A stretch of 64,000 bases of DNA, from NCBI RefSeq assembly GCF_001751245.1, contig NZ_LJGU01000121.1:21526-85525 (forward strand), in the 5' to 3' direction. The notes beneath the pieces are model-generated. The model did not search any database, had not been told where the DNA came from, and saw only the letters and a program-made list of their open reading frames with translations. Source of the stretch: Streptomyces oceani (GTDB taxonomy: Bacteria; Actinomycetota; Actinomycetes; Streptomycetales; Streptomycetaceae). The translations under genes and the position numbers were made by a program. This document shows, one piece after another, positions 20,124-29,295 of this stretch; the first letter of the stretch is position 1; each line of letters begins with the position of its first letter.

Positions 20124-20314
20124 CCTGAGGGGGCTGCGTCCTGACACGGTGGACGTGCACTGGGAGTTTGCCGTGAGACCCCACATGTGGAGTGTGCATG
20201 GGGATTGCCAGGCGGCCACTTCACAGGGTTACGATCGCTGGCAGCATGGCGCAGCCAGTCCGACGCATACGGCAGGCAAGTGATGACGCCGCCCCGGCGA
20301 GAAGGTAGTGGCAC

Positions 20315-20611
20315 ATGATCCCCAACCTCAGGCCCATGGAGATCGTACTGATCCTCCTCGTGATCCTGCTGCTGTTCGGTGCCAAGAAGCTTCCGGACAT
20401 GGCCCGTTCGCTCGGCAAGTCGGCTCGCATCCTGAAGAGCGAGGCGAAGCAGATGAAGAAGGACGGCGGGGACGGGGCCGAGCAGGACAAGTCCGACTCG
20501 AGCGACGCCCAGCAGTCCACTCCGCGCACGATCCAGGCGGCTCCGGGAGACGTGAGCAGTTCCCGGCCGACCCAGGAGCAGGAGCCGAGCCAGCAGACGA
20601 AGCAGACCTGA
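20315..20611 (+). CDS. tatA: Twin-arginine translocase subunit TatA
   Basis: A 98-residue protein with a short N-terminal membrane helix ([20 protein letters not shown]), the conserved FG-x-KKLP hinge, then an amphipathic helix ([20 protein letters not shown]) and a charged, disordered tail. TatA oligomers form the pore for folded proteins carrying RR signal peptides. tatC follows 50 bp downstream. Upstream, 20124-20314 shows no gene and may hold a promoter. Confidence 0.95.
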   Translation: MIPNLRPMEIVLILLVILLLFGAKKLPDMARSLGKSARILKSEAKQMKKDGGDGAEQDKSDSSDAQQSTPRTIQAAPGDVSSSRPTQEQEPSQQTKQT

Positions 20612-20661
20612 CCCGCGAGGGGAACTGATCTTCCGACCGGACAACTGACCGAGGACGTGGG

Positions 20662-21606
20662 TTGCTCACATCAGCCCGTAATCAGGGTAAGAAGGAGAAG
20701 GACCCCGAGGGCAGGATGCCACTCGCGGAGCACCTGCGGGAGTTGCGTAACCGGCTGGTGAAGGCGGTGTTGGCGGTTCTCGCCGTCGCCGTCCTCGGGC
20801 TCGTCTACTACAAGCAGATCGCGGACTTCCTCACGGAGCCGGTGCGCGAGGCCGTCGGCTGCGAGAAGGGTTTCGGCGAGTCGGTGAACGGCGAGGCCTG
20901 TGCCGAGCTCACCATCCAGGGACTGGTGGCGCCGTTCACGATCATGCTGAAGGTGGCGCTCACCGTCGGTGTCATCGGCGCCTGCCCGGTGTGGCTCTAC
21001 CAGCTCTGGGCCTTCCTGGCGCCGGGTCTGCACCGCAGTGAGAAGAAGTACGCCGGGGCGTTCGTGGGAGCGGGGGCCCCGCTGTTCGTCGGCGGCGCGG
21101 TGCTCGCGTACTTCGTGCTGCCGACCGCCGCCCGCGCGCTGCTGGACTTCACGCCGGAGGGGACGGGCAACCTGATCCCGTTCGACGAGTTCCTGGACAT
21201 CATCACCCGCCTGGTGATCGTCTTCGGGCTCGCCTTCGAGCTTCCGCTGCTGCTGGTCATGCTGAACTTCGGCGGCATCGTCACCGGGCGCCAGCTGCTT
21301 GGCTGGTGGCGGGTGATGGTCGTGGCCATCGCCGTCTTCTCGGCGATGGCCACCCCCACCGGCGACCCGCTGACCATGGGTGCGTTGGCGCTGCCGATCG
21401 TGCTGCTGTACTTCGGGGCGACCGGCGTGTGCCTCACCAACGACCGTCGCCGAAGGCGCGCCAACCCGTACGCCGACCTGGACGACGACGAGGCGTCCAC
21501 GCTCGACCACGCGCCGGAACCAGTCGCTCAGCCCGCTCCGCCTGACACGGGAGCCCGGTCCGGGGACGAGGGCGGTCCGCCAGATCGCTTCGACGATGCC
21601 ACGTAG
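20662..21606 (+). CDS. tatC: Twin-arginine translocase subunit TatC
   Basis: A 314-residue membrane protein with six predicted helices and TatC signatures: GRMPLAEHLRELRNRLVKAV at the N-terminus, FLAPGLHRSEKKYAG, FGLAFELPLLLVML and ATPTGDP. TatC binds twin-arginine signal peptides. The start is TTG 20662 with GAGGACG upstream; no ATG gives a complete N-terminal helix. A cytoplasmic tail of about 50 residues follows the last helix. Confidence 0.95.
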   Translation: MLTSARNQGKKEKDPEGRMPLAEHLRELRNRLVKAVLAVLAVAVLGLVYYKQIADFLTEPVREAVGCEKGFGESVNGEACAELTIQGLVAPFTIMLKVALTVGVIGACPVWLYQLWAFLAPGLHRSEKKYAGAFVGAGAPLFVGGAVLAYFVLPTAARALLDFTPEGTGNLIPFDEFLDIITRLVIVFGLAFELPLLLVMLNFGGIVTGRQLLGWWRVMVVAIAVFSAMATPTGDPLTMGALALPIVLLYFGATGVCLTNDRRRRRANPYADLDDDEASTLDHAPEPVAQPAPPDTGARSGDEGGPPDRFDDAT

Positions 21607-21629
21607 GCACGGACGGCGAGGCGGACCCG

Positions 21630-22523
21630 GTGACCAGTGAGATCACGATGGTGGTCAACCCCGTGGCCGGCCAGGGCCGTGGGGCCCGGGCCGCCCAGCC
21701 CGCCGCCGCAGCGTTGCGCGACGCGGGTTTCGCCGTACGCACCGTGGTCGGTCATGATGCGGACGACGCCCTGACCCGTGCCCATGCCGCCGTCGAGTCG
21801 GACACCGGCGCCCTGATCGCGGTGGGCGGCGACGGCATGGCCTCACTGGCCCTGCAAGCGGTCGCGGGCACCGGGGTGCCGCTCGGCGTGGTCGCGGTCG
21901 GCACGGGAAACGACTTCGCCCGCGCCACCGGACTGCCCGTACGCGATCCGGCTGAGGCCGGCCGCAGGATCGCCGCGGCCCTGAAGGACGGCACGGGCCG
22001 GGACATCGACCTGGGGCGGGTGGCGGACCGCTGGTTCGGATCCGTCCTCGCGAGCGGCTTCGACTCCCGGGTCAACGACCGGGGGAACCGGATGCGCTGG
22101 CCCACCGGGAAGTCGCGCTACGACCTCGCGATGCTCGCCGAGCTGGCCACGCTGCGTGCCGTACCGTATCGCCTCACGCTGGACGAGGGCGAGCCCGTCG
22201 AGCTGGCGGCGACGCTGGTCGCGGTCGGCAACGGGCCGTCGTACGGCGGGGGCATGCGGATGTGTTCCGACGCGCGCATGGACGACGGGCTGTTCGATAT
22301 CACGGTGGTGGGGGAGTGCAGCCGTGCCACCCTGCTGCGGGTCTTCCCCCGGGTCTACCGGGGCAGCCACCTCAGCCATCCCGCGGTGACCGTCCACCGG
22401 GCACGTACGGTCACCCTGGAGGCGCCGGACACGACGGGCTACGCCGACGGGGAGCCGGTCGGCGCCTTACCGCTGACGGCACGCAGCGTGCCGGCCGCGG
22501 TGCGGGTCCTCGCCGCCGAGTGA
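21630..22523 (+). CDS. Diacylglycerol kinase-family lipid kinase
   Basis: A 297-residue protein with the DAGK catalytic fold: MVVNPVAGQGRGARAAQPAA at the nucleotide-binding start, the glycine-rich VGGDGMASLALQAV, and VAVGTGNDFARATG. SYGGGMRMCSDARMDDGLFD is the conserved C-terminal domain segment. It phosphorylates diacylglycerol, sphingoid or a related lipid; the exact substrate cannot be told. GTG 21630 lies 24 bp after tatC. Confidence 0.9.
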   Translation: MTSEITMVVNPVAGQGRGARAAQPAAAALRDAGFAVRTVVGHDADDALTRAHAAVESDTGALIAVGGDGMASLALQAVAGTGVPLGVVAVGTGNDFARATGLPVRDPAEAGRRIAAALKDGTGRDIDLGRVADRWFGSVLASGFDSRVNDRGNRMRWPTGKSRYDLAMLAELATLRAVPYRLTLDEGEPVELAATLVAVGNGPSYGGGMRMCSDARMDDGLFDITVVGECSRATLLRVFPRVYRGSHLSHPAVTVHRARTVTLEAPDTTGYADGEPVGALPLTARSVPAAVRVLAAE

Positions 22524-22700
22524 CCGAGCCGCCGGAGCCGCCCAGGGCCGACCGGAGCCGCGCCGACCGCGTACGGGCCACGGGCGCACGGCCACGCGGC
22601 TCGTACCAGGCGGTTGAGGCTGGTCAGTGGGGCAGCCGGTGGTGGCCGGCTGGTAAATCACCCGGCGCTGTCGGTGGTGACCGGTAGGCTCGTAGACACA

Positions 22701-25505
22701 ATGACCGAGGAACTCTCCCCCGCAGAGCGTTACGCGGCGGCGCGCAGGCGCGCCGCCGCCGAGGCCACCGCTCTCGCTCCCTTCCGTGACCTGTACGACT
22801 TCGAACTCGACGCCTTCCAGCTCGAAGCGTGCGAAGCCCTCGAGGCCGGCAGCGGCGTTCTCGTCGCCGCCCCGACCGGCTCCGGCAAAACCATCGTCGG
22901 TGAGTTCGCCGTCCATCTCGCCCTGGCCCAGGGGCGCAAGTGCTTCTACACCACGCCGATCAAGGCCCTGTCCAACCAGAAGTACGCCGATCTCGCCGCC
23001 CGGTACGGCGCCGACAAGGTCGGCCTGCTGACCGGGGACAACAGCGTGAACTCCGGAGCACCGGTGATCGTGATGACCACCGAGGTCCTGCGGAACATGC
23101 TCTACGCCGGTTCCCGCGCGCTGCTCGGGCTCGGGTACGTCGTCATGGACGAGGTGCACTACCTCTCCGACCGGTTCCGGGGCGCCGTCTGGGAAGAGGT
23201 GATCATCCATCTGCCCGCCTCGGTGGCGTTGGTGTCCCTGTCCGCGACGGTGTCGAACGCCGAGGAGTTCGGTGACTGGCTGGACACGGTGCGGGGCGAC
23301 ACCCGGGTGATCGTCTCCGAGCACCGTCCGGTGCCGTTGTGGCAGCACGTGTTGGCGGGTCGACAGATGTACGACCTGTTCGAGGAGAAGGGTGACAAGA
23401 AGGAGGTCAACCCCGACCTCGTCCGTATAGCCCGGATGGAGAACAGCCGCCCGGACTCGAACGGCGACCGGCGGCGTGGACGTCCCAAGCGGGAGGCCGA
23501 CCGGGAGCGTGAGCGACGCCGCCGTAGCCGGATCTGGACGCCGAGCCGCCCGGAGGTCATCGACCGGCTGGACGCGGAGGGGCTGCTGCCCGCGATCACC
23601 TTCATCTTCAGCCGGGCAGGCTGCGAGACGGCCGTGCAACAGTGCCTCTACTCCGGCCTTCGGCTGAACTCCACGGACGAGCGGTCCCGGGTTCGGGAGA
23701 TCGTGGAGGCGCGTACCACCGACATCCCGGACGAGGACCTGCACGTCCTCGGATACTTCGAGTGGCTCGAGGGCCTGGAGCGGGGCGTCGCCGCCCACCA
23801 CGCGGGGATGCTGCCGACCTTCAAGGAGATCGTCGAGGAGCTTTTCGTACGCGGCCTGGTCAAGGCCGTGTTCGCCACCGAGACGCTGGCCCTGGGCATC
23901 AACATGCCGGCGCGCTCGGTCGTGTTGGAGAAGCTGGTCAAGTGGAACGGCGAGCAGCACGCCGACATCACCCCCGGCGAGTTCACCCAGCTGACCGGGC
24001 GGGCCGGGCGGCGCGGCATCGACATCGAGGGTCACGCCGTGGTGCTGTGGCAGCGCGGCATGGACCCGGGGGCGCTCGCGGGCCTGGCGGGCGCGAGGAC
24101 GTATCCGCTGCGCTCCTCTTTCAAGCCGTCGTACAACATGGCGGTCAACCTCGTCGCGCAGTTCGGCCGGCACCGCTCCCGGGAGCTGCTCGAGACGTCC
24201 TTCGCGCAGTTCCAGGCGGACCGCGCGGTCGTGGGCATCTCCCGGCAGGTGCAGCGGAACGAGGAGGGGATGGAGGGCTACCGCGAGTCGATGCACTGTG
24301 AGCTGGGGGATTTCCAGGAGTACGCCCAGCTGCGCCGGGACCTCAAGGACCGGGAGACCGAGTTGGCCCGACAGGGCGCCGCGCAGCGGCGGGCGGCAGC
24401 GGGGGTGGCGCTGGAGAAGCTGAAGTCCGGGGACGTCATCCATGTCCCCACCGGCAAGTTCGCCGGCCTGGCGCTGGTGCTCGACCCCGGCACGACGTCC
24501 GGCCGAAGCTCCGGCCGGCGGGGGTACGACCAGCACGACGGCCCCCGCCCCCTGGTGCTGACCGCGCAACGTCAGGTCAAACGGCTCGCTTCCATCGACT
24601 TCCCGGTGCCGGTGGAGCCCCTGGAGCGGATGCGTATCCCCAAGTCGTTCAATCCGCGTAGCCCGCAGTCCCGGCGGGACCTCGCCTCGGCGCTGCGCAC
24701 CAAGGCGGGGCACCACGAGCCGCAGCGGCACCGTAAGCAGCGCTCGACGGCGGTCGACGACGCCGACATCTCACGGCTGCGCGCGCAGATCCGCAGTCAT
24801 CCCTGCCACGGCTGCGACCAGCGTGAGGACCACGCTCGGTGGGCCGAGCGCTATCTGCGGCTGGCACGGGACACCCGGCAACTGGAGCGTCGGATCGAGG
24901 GCCGTACGAACACCATCGCCCGCACCTTCGACCGGGTCTACGCCCTCCTGTCCGACCTCGACTACCTGCAGGGCGACGAGGTCACCGAGGACGGCCGGCG
25001 ACTGGCGCGGCTCTACGGAGAGTTGGACCTGCTGGCCTCGGAGTGCCTGCGAGAGGGGGTCTGGGAGGGCCTGACACCGGCGGAACTGGCCGGCTGCGTC
25101 TCGGCTTTGGTGTACGAGGCGCGTGCCTCGGACGACGCCGTGCCAGACCGGTTGCCGGGTGGCCGGGCGAAGCACGCCCTGGGCGAGATGGTTCGGATCT
25201 GGGGCAGGCTCGACGCCCTGGAGGAGGAGCACCGCATCACCGCGGCCGAGGGGGTGGGTCAGCGGGAGCCCGATCTCGGCTTCGCCTGGGCGGCCTACCA
25301 CTGGACCCAGGGGCACGGGCTGGACGCGGTGCTGCGCGACGTCGACATGCCCGCCGGCGACTTCGTCCGTTGGTGCAAGCAGGTCATCGACGTCCTGGGG
25401 CAACTCTCCAGCGCGGCGCCGTTGGAGGGGACCGTCGCGAAGAACGCCCGTAGGGCGATCGACGAGATGCGGCGCGGGGTGGTGGCGTACACCTCGGTGG
25501 GATAG
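22701..25505 (+). CDS. Ski2-like DEAD/H-box superfamily 2 helicase (HelY type)
   Basis: A 934-residue helicase. ATG 22701 is chosen over the longer open frame because the protein then begins MTEELSPAERYAAARRRAAA as in relatives. Motifs: Q-like FELDAFQLEACEALEAG, motif I APTGSGKTIVGEFA, motif II MDEVHYLSD (DEVH), motif III SATVSNAEEF, motif VI QLTGRAGRRGIDIEG. The C-terminal third carries the DSHCT-type helical domain. Relatives in mycobacteria are called HelY, and the fold is that of RNA-exosome helicases, so an RNA-processing role is plausible. It is the last intact housekeeping gene before the boundary scar. Confidence 0.9.
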   Translation: MTEELSPAERYAAARRRAAAEATALAPFRDLYDFELDAFQLEACEALEAGSGVLVAAPTGSGKTIVGEFAVHLALAQGRKCFYTTPIKALSNQKYADLAARYGADKVGLLTGDNSVNSGAPVIVMTTEVLRNMLYAGSRALLGLGYVVMDEVHYLSDRFRGAVWEEVIIHLPASVALVSLSATVSNAEEFGDWLDTVRGDTRVIVSEHRPVPLWQHVLAGRQMYDLFEEKGDKKEVNPDLVRIARMENSRPDSNGDRRRGRPKREADRERERRRRSRIWTPSRPEVIDRLDAEGLLPAITFIFSRAGCETAVQQCLYSGLRLNSTDERSRVREIVEARTTDIPDEDLHVLGYFEWLEGLERGVAAHHAGMLPTFKEIVEELFVRGLVKAVFATETLALGINMPARSVVLEKLVKWNGEQHADITPGEFTQLTGRAGRRGIDIEGHAVVLWQRGMDPGALAGLAGARTYPLRSSFKPSYNMAVNLVAQFGRHRSRELLETSFAQFQADRAVVGISRQVQRNEEGMEGYRESMHCELGDFQEYAQLRRDLKDRETELARQGAAQRRAAAGVALEKLKSGDVIHVPTGKFAGLALVLDPGTTSGRSSGRRGYDQHDGPRPLVLTAQRQVKRLASIDFPVPVEPLERMRIPKSFNPRSPQSRRDLASALRTKAGHHEPQRHRKQRSTAVDDADISRLRAQIRSHPCHGCDQREDHARWAERYLRLARDTRQLERRIEGRTNTIARTFDRVYALLSDLDYLQGDEVTEDGRRLARLYGELDLLASECLREGVWEGLTPAELAGCVSALVYEARASDDAVPDRLPGGRAKHALGEMVRIWGRLDALEEEHRITAAEGVGQREPDLGFAWAAYHWTQGHGLDAVLRDVDMPAGDFVRWCKQVIDVLGQLSSAAPLEGTVAKNARRAIDEMRRGVVAYTSVG

Positions 25506-25566
25506 TGCCGTCGGGTCTTCTCGTGCGGGTCGGCGCGCGTTGTTGACCGCGTAACGGGCTGGCGGG

Positions 25567-25990
25567 ATGTTGTGGCACGTCGTCAGCGTCCCGAACTCCC
25601 ACCCAAGCCCGCTTCGTCGATGGCTCTCCGCCGCGATCGCGTGCACCGCGGTCGCGGCGCTCTCGTCCGCGGCCCAGGCCCAGCCGTCCGGGGACACCGG
25701 TCCTCCACCGCGGCTGAACGAGATTCAGGCGATGGCCACGCACAACAGCTACCACCGGGAAGTGTCCTTCGCCGAGCAGAAGGTGATGGAGCGACACGCC
25801 CCGACCTTTCGTAACCTGCTCTACAGTCACGCCTCCCTGCTGAAACAGCTTGAGCGGGAACGCGTGCGTGGCATCGAACTCGACGGTGAAGGAGGCGGAC
25901 CCCAGACTGGAGCAGAGGGGCGGCGCCGAGAGTCCGGCCCTGGACGACCGCCAGGCTGGACGCGCTGGACGGGGAGATCCGTCAGGTGAA
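25567..25990 (+). pseudogene. Remnant of a secreted Ca2+-dependent PI-phospholipase-C-like gene
   Basis: The first 100 codons encode a signal peptide (SAAIACTAVAALSSAAQA) and the family start RLNEIQAMATHNSYHREV through LERERVRGIELD. That sequence normally continues into a catalytic domain of about 300 residues. Here it jumps at about 25888 to VKEADPRLEQ, then shifts frame to WTTARLDALDGEIRQVN (about 25935-25990), which resembles a segment from much further along the same family. The gene has therefore lost most of its middle and its end. The family assignment is from recall of the motif; the disruption is directly visible. Confidence 0.6.
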
Positions 25991-26005
25991 CCGGGGCACG
26001 CCCCG

Positions 26006-26201
26006 GTGACGTCCGCAGCCGAACTCCTCCTCCGCGCCAACGCGGAAGCCGGCACCATCCGGCCGGGAGTGACCGCGGACGATTTCCTCCTGGCCATCGC
26101 CGGCCTGTGGCAGCTCGACCCCCGGGGGCAGGCAGCCGCGCGCTACCCGGCTGCTGAACCTCGTCATGGACGGACTGCGCGCGGGAGCCCCGGCGCAGTG
26201 A
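26006..26201 (+). pseudogene. C-terminal fragment of a TetR-family regulator, frameshifted
   Basis: SAAELLLRANAEAGTIRPGV followed by TADDFLLAIAGLW resembles the C-terminal ligand domain of SbtR-like TetR regulators. Near 26130 the frame must shift to read ATRLLNLVMDGLRAGAPAQ, which ends at the TGA at 26199-26201. There is no N-terminal helix-turn-helix. This fragment abuts the PI-PLC remnant, so two unrelated gene ends are joined here. Confidence 0.55.
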
Positions 26202-26264
26202 GTGTCGCCGCCCCTCGGGGGCGCGCTGCCCGAGCCTTGTGCCGAGCCCGACGGCGAGTCGAGG

Positions 26265-26960
26265 TCAGGTCAACACGAGACCAGCCTGGTCTTGCGGCTC
26301 TCTTGGAGGCTGAGCCGTGACGATCCCGATCTCGTAGGCGAATATCACGGCGTGCACGCGGTTGCGAAGTTCCAACTTGTTGAACATATTCTGTACGTGT
26401 GACTTTACCGTACTGTCGCTCACTGAGAGTTCGGCGGATATCTCTGCATTAGTCAGTCCCTGCGCGATGAGCCGAAGGACGTCCACTTCGCGATGGGTAA
26501 GAAGTTCCAGGTGTCCGGTGTCCTGCACTGTGGTAACGGTGTTGCTCTCCACCCTCGGGGCACCCGCCGGGGATATCAACGTGTATCCTGCGGCTATCAT
26601 GCGCAACGCGGCGCAAATCATCTCCGAGCTTGACTGATTGAGCAGGACCCCGTCGACGCCGATTCCAGGGAGCTGGCGTGTGTGCTGATTGATGCTCTCC
26701 ACCAGCATCAGCGTGTATCGTGCTCCCTGAAGCGCCACCATGCGGCGTATGGCGGCCAGGTCCATCGCGTAGCTGCCGGAGTCCAGCATCGCTATGTCGG
26801 GGCTCTTTGCCGCGGAGACCTTGATGGCTTGCGCGATGTTTTCGGCCTCGTCGATGACCTTGAAGTCCGGGCTACTTTCGAGTAAGGTTCGGTACCCCGC
26901 CCTCAAGATGCTCCGGTCGCTCACTATCAGAACCCTTATCGGTTTCCCTTGCTGCGTCAT
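26265..26960 (-). CDS. Orphan LuxR-type response regulator with a degenerate receiver; TTA codon
   Basis: A 231-residue regulator with NarL layout. The receiver begins RVLIVSDRSILRAGYRTLL. The usual acidic pair is S14-D15, the acceptor Asp is kept (D60 in IAMLDSG), but the switch Thr aligns with V87 and the conserved Lys with N108 (GVLLNQSS). It therefore may work without normal phosphorylation. The C-terminal helix-turn-helix is intact (LTHREVDVLRLIAQGLTNAE, SDSTVKSHVQNMFNKL). No kinase gene is nearby. Leu26 is TTA (26883-26885), so translation needs the bldA tRNA. It is probably a pathway-specific regulator at the left edge of the cluster. Confidence 0.85.
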   Translation of the reverse strand: MTQQGKPIRVLIVSDRSILRAGYRTLLESSPDFKVIDEAENIAQAIKVSAAKSPDIAMLDSGSYAMDLAAIRRMVALQGARYTLMLVESINQHTRQLPGIGVDGVLLNQSSSEMICAALRMIAAGYTLISPAGAPRVESNTVTTVQDTGHLELLTHREVDVLRLIAQGLTNAEISAELSVSDSTVKSHVQNMFNKLELRNRVHAVIFAYEIGIVTAQPPREPQDQAGLVLT

Positions 26961-27423
26961 TTCCTCACGAGTCCATTCCGCGCTCAGTGACAGGACGAAC
27001 TAGTAACTCGATGCACCAGTGAACACAAGGTACTTCTTGTAAAGTGCGCCCCCTCGTGATGGCGCTCTGGTGGAAGCACCTTCGACGCGGCGGCACAATC
27101 GAGCCAGGAAGGCGGCGTGCTCCGGAGCCATGGCTTGGCGGTGCGGTCGAGAGTTGCGCGTGCGTGGGGGGTTGGCGTGAGACGCCGGCAATGGCGTCAC
27201 CTAGACCGTAGCTGGGCGGCTGAAGTGTATGCGTCATAGGGAACTCGGCGTGTTCGTCCAGCCCTTCGGGCTCCATATGGCTCCTCCCTCTGGCACGTCC
27301 CACACCGTACGGAAGGGGTGCCATATGCGTGCTACAGAGGAGGTATAGCAGACGGACCGGTGCACGTCAGGGTGGGTGACGTGGATTGAGGTGGGGTACC
27401 GGCCCCAAGTCGTGAGGCATATG

Positions 27424-27460
27424 CCAGTGGGAGCCTACGCGATGCGTCGGCTCCCACTGG
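27424..27460. terminator. 12-bp perfect stem-loop
   Basis: CCAGTGGGAGCC (27424-27435) and GGCTCCCACTGG (27449-27460) form an exact 12-bp stem with a 13-base loop. There is no T-run on either side. It could be a terminator for transcription arriving from the MFS side (minus strand), or a bidirectional insulator before the response-regulator promoter. Confidence 0.55.
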
Positions 27461-27528
27461 CTGCGGGTTGAGGAGATTCCCCATGCTGAGTCAGCGGTAT
27501 CGCTGTGAATCCCGGCCTCGGACATGGC

Positions 27529-27562
27529 AGCGCGCCCGGGTCGGGGGTATCCCGGGCGCGCT
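27529..27562 (-). terminator. Very stable hairpin after the MFS pump gene
   Basis: AGCGCGCCCGGG (27529-27540) and CCCGGGCGCGCT (27551-27562) form a perfect, all but two G:C, 12-bp stem with a 10-base loop, about 50 bases past the stop codon of the MFS gene. It is a likely factor-independent terminator despite lacking a U-tract. Confidence 0.65.
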
Positions 27563-27614
27563 CTCCTGAACCACAGTGCCGCCGGCGCGGAAGGGTCCAG
27601 AAGCTTTGGCCGGT

Positions 27615-29219
27615 CTAGCGGTGCCTGACTCCATGTGTCGGAGCCTCGGAGGGTTTGGGCATCTGAGCCGGGGTTTCGGCTGTCGGTGCATTCCCCGCCG
27701 CGGCGCGCTTGGGCACCAGTGCGAGTGCGAGCACCGCGGTGACGACCGCCGCACCGAGCACCGCGTAGGACGCCGTGGTGTAACCGTCGATGAAGGCGGA
27801 GCGTGCCCCGTCGACAAGCGGTCCAGCCACGGGATCCGGCAACTTCGCCGCTACACCCAGCGCGCCGCCGAGCGAGTCCTCGGCCACGGTCTGTGCCGGG
27901 GGCGGCAGCGCACCTGTGACCCGTGCCGGCAGCTCATCGGCGTACACGGTGTTGAGTACGCTGCCGAAGATCGCGATGCCGAGGGCCGCGCCGACCTCGA
28001 TCGCTGCGTCGAAGGTGCCGCCCACCACACCGCCGCGCGCGGCCGGTGCGTTGGCCATCACGGAGTCCGTCATGGCGGGGATGGCCAAACCGGTACCCAT
28101 CCCGAACAACACGCCGGAAACCATGAGGCCCATGTCGTCGCTGGAGATGTCCGCCGTGGTCAGGACATAGGCACCGCAGGCGGCGAGTGCCGCACCGATC
28201 GTGATGGGCCAGCGCGGTCCGACGCGGTGGTACACCTGCTCACCGATGGGCACGCCAGCGATGAGCGCGACGCCAGCGGGCAGCAGCCGCAGTCCCGCCT
28301 CCAGCGCGTCATGACCCAGAAACTGGAGCGAGAAGACCGAAACGAGATAGATCATCCCGATCACGATGGTGAAGATCAGTGCGGCGAAGCCGGCCCCGGC
28401 GGCGAAGAACTTGTTCGTGAACCAGGTCAGGTCGACCATCGGGTTGCTGATGCGGCGTTCCACGATGATGAAGGCCACCATGCAGACCAGCGAGAGTGCC
28501 CATGCGCCCAGGACTTCGGCCGAGAGCCATCCCTTGCTCGGCCCCTCGATGACGCCGTACACCAGTCCGCCCAACATGAGGCAGGAGAGCACCGCGCCCC
28601 ACAGGTCCAGGCGCCCGGCGTCGCGGTTGCGGGAGGCGGGCAGTAGCGGCGGGGTGGCCAGTAGGAGTACAAGGGCGATGGGGACGTTGAGGTAGAAGCA
28701 CGCCTCCCATCCGTACGGCTCAACCAGGGCACCGCTCAGCAGCGGGCCACCGGCGAGGCCGAGGCCGGCGGCGGCTCCCCAGAGCGACAAAGCGCGCTTG
28801 CGCTCGGAGTCCTCGGTGAAGGTGACGCGTACGAGGCCGAGCGTGGCCGGCATGATTAGCGCACCGGAGATGCCGAGGCCCACCCGAGCGGCGATCACCA
28901 GGCCCGGCTCGTCGCTGAGGCCTCCAATTACGCTGAATACCGCGAAGCCTCCCAGGCCCCACATGAGGGCGGCGCGGCGACCGAACTTGTCGCCTGCGGC
29001 TCCGAGGGCGAAGAGGAGCGCCGCGACCGTGAGCGGATAGGCGTCCAGCATCCACTGCAGCTCGCTCGACGTCGTCTGCATCTCCTCGGCGACATCGCGT
29101 AGTGCCACGGTCAGCGCGATGTTCGCCGTGACCACCAGGAACAAGCTCAGTGCCAGCACGCTCAGTCCGGCCCAGCGGCGTGGATACGGCTCAGCCGGTT
29201 GCAGGGATGGAGACGACAT
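27615..29219 (-). CDS. Drug:H+ antiporter, DHA2 family (EmrB/QacA type), 14 membrane helices
   Basis: This 534-residue MFS exporter starts at ATG 29219, preceded by AAGGGA; the longer frame runs through the operator. Family motifs: LQWMLDAYPLTVAALLFALG, motif A as LGAAGDKFGRRAALMWG, and motif C region GAAAGLGLAGGPLLSGALVE, which marks antiporters. The long C-terminal tail is hydrophilic. It is divergent from a TetR gene with a 19-bp palindrome between them, the classical arrangement for a drug-induced pump. It may export the cluster product, or be an older resident resistance gene beside it. Confidence 0.9.
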   Translation of the reverse strand: MSSPSLQPAEPYPRRWAGLSVLALSLFLVVTANIALTVALRDVAEEMQTTSSELQWMLDAYPLTVAALLFALGAAGDKFGRRAALMWGLGGFAVFSVIGGLSDEPGLVIAARVGLGISGALIMPATLGLVRVTFTEDSERKRALSLWGAAAGLGLAGGPLLSGALVEPYGWEACFYLNVPIALVLLLATPPLLPASRNRDAGRLDLWGAVLSCLMLGGLVYGVIEGPSKGWLSAEVLGAWALSLVCMVAFIIVERRISNPMVDLTWFTNKFFAAGAGFAALIFTIVIGMIYLVSVFSLQFLGHDALEAGLRLLPAGVALIAGVPIGEQVYHRVGPRWPITIGAALAACGAYVLTTADISSDDMGLMVSGVLFGMGTGLAIPAMTDSVMANAPAARGGVVGGTFDAAIEVGAALGIAIFGSVLNTVYADELPARVTGALPPPAQTVAEDSLGGALGVAAKLPDPVAGPLVDGARSAFIDGYTTASYAVLGAAVVTAVLALALVPKRAAAGNAPTAETPAQMPKPSEAPTHGVRHR

Positions 29220-29245
29220 TGGAAGCTCCCTTGTGAATCCGATAA

Positions 29246-29264
29246 GTACGGTACAGTACCGTAC
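29246..29264. promoter_or_regulatory. 19-bp palindromic TetR operator, site 1
   Basis: GTACGGTACAGTACCGTAC (29246-29264) is a perfect palindrome around a single central A. It lies between the divergent MFS and tetR starts, 27 bp upstream of the MFS ATG and 31 bp upstream of the tetR ATG, where repressor binding would block both promoters. A second copy lies at 29925-29943. Confidence 0.8.
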
Positions 29265-29295
29265 CACTCCGGTGACCCTGGAGTAAACTGCTCGC

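Larger units (their letters stand above)
26961..27614. other. Gene-free regulatory stretch between response regulator and MFS pump
   Basis: This 650-base stretch is the upstream region of the response regulator (minus strand) and the downstream region of the MFS gene. A 119-codon minus-strand frame (26965-27324) has no family resemblance and poor codon character. Apart from the two strong hairpins listed separately, I see no other signal. Confidence 0.5.

Noticed and set aside
26965..27324. 119-codon minus-strand frame upstream of the response regulator
   Set aside because: No family resemblance, poor codon character, lies across the expected promoter region of the regulator.
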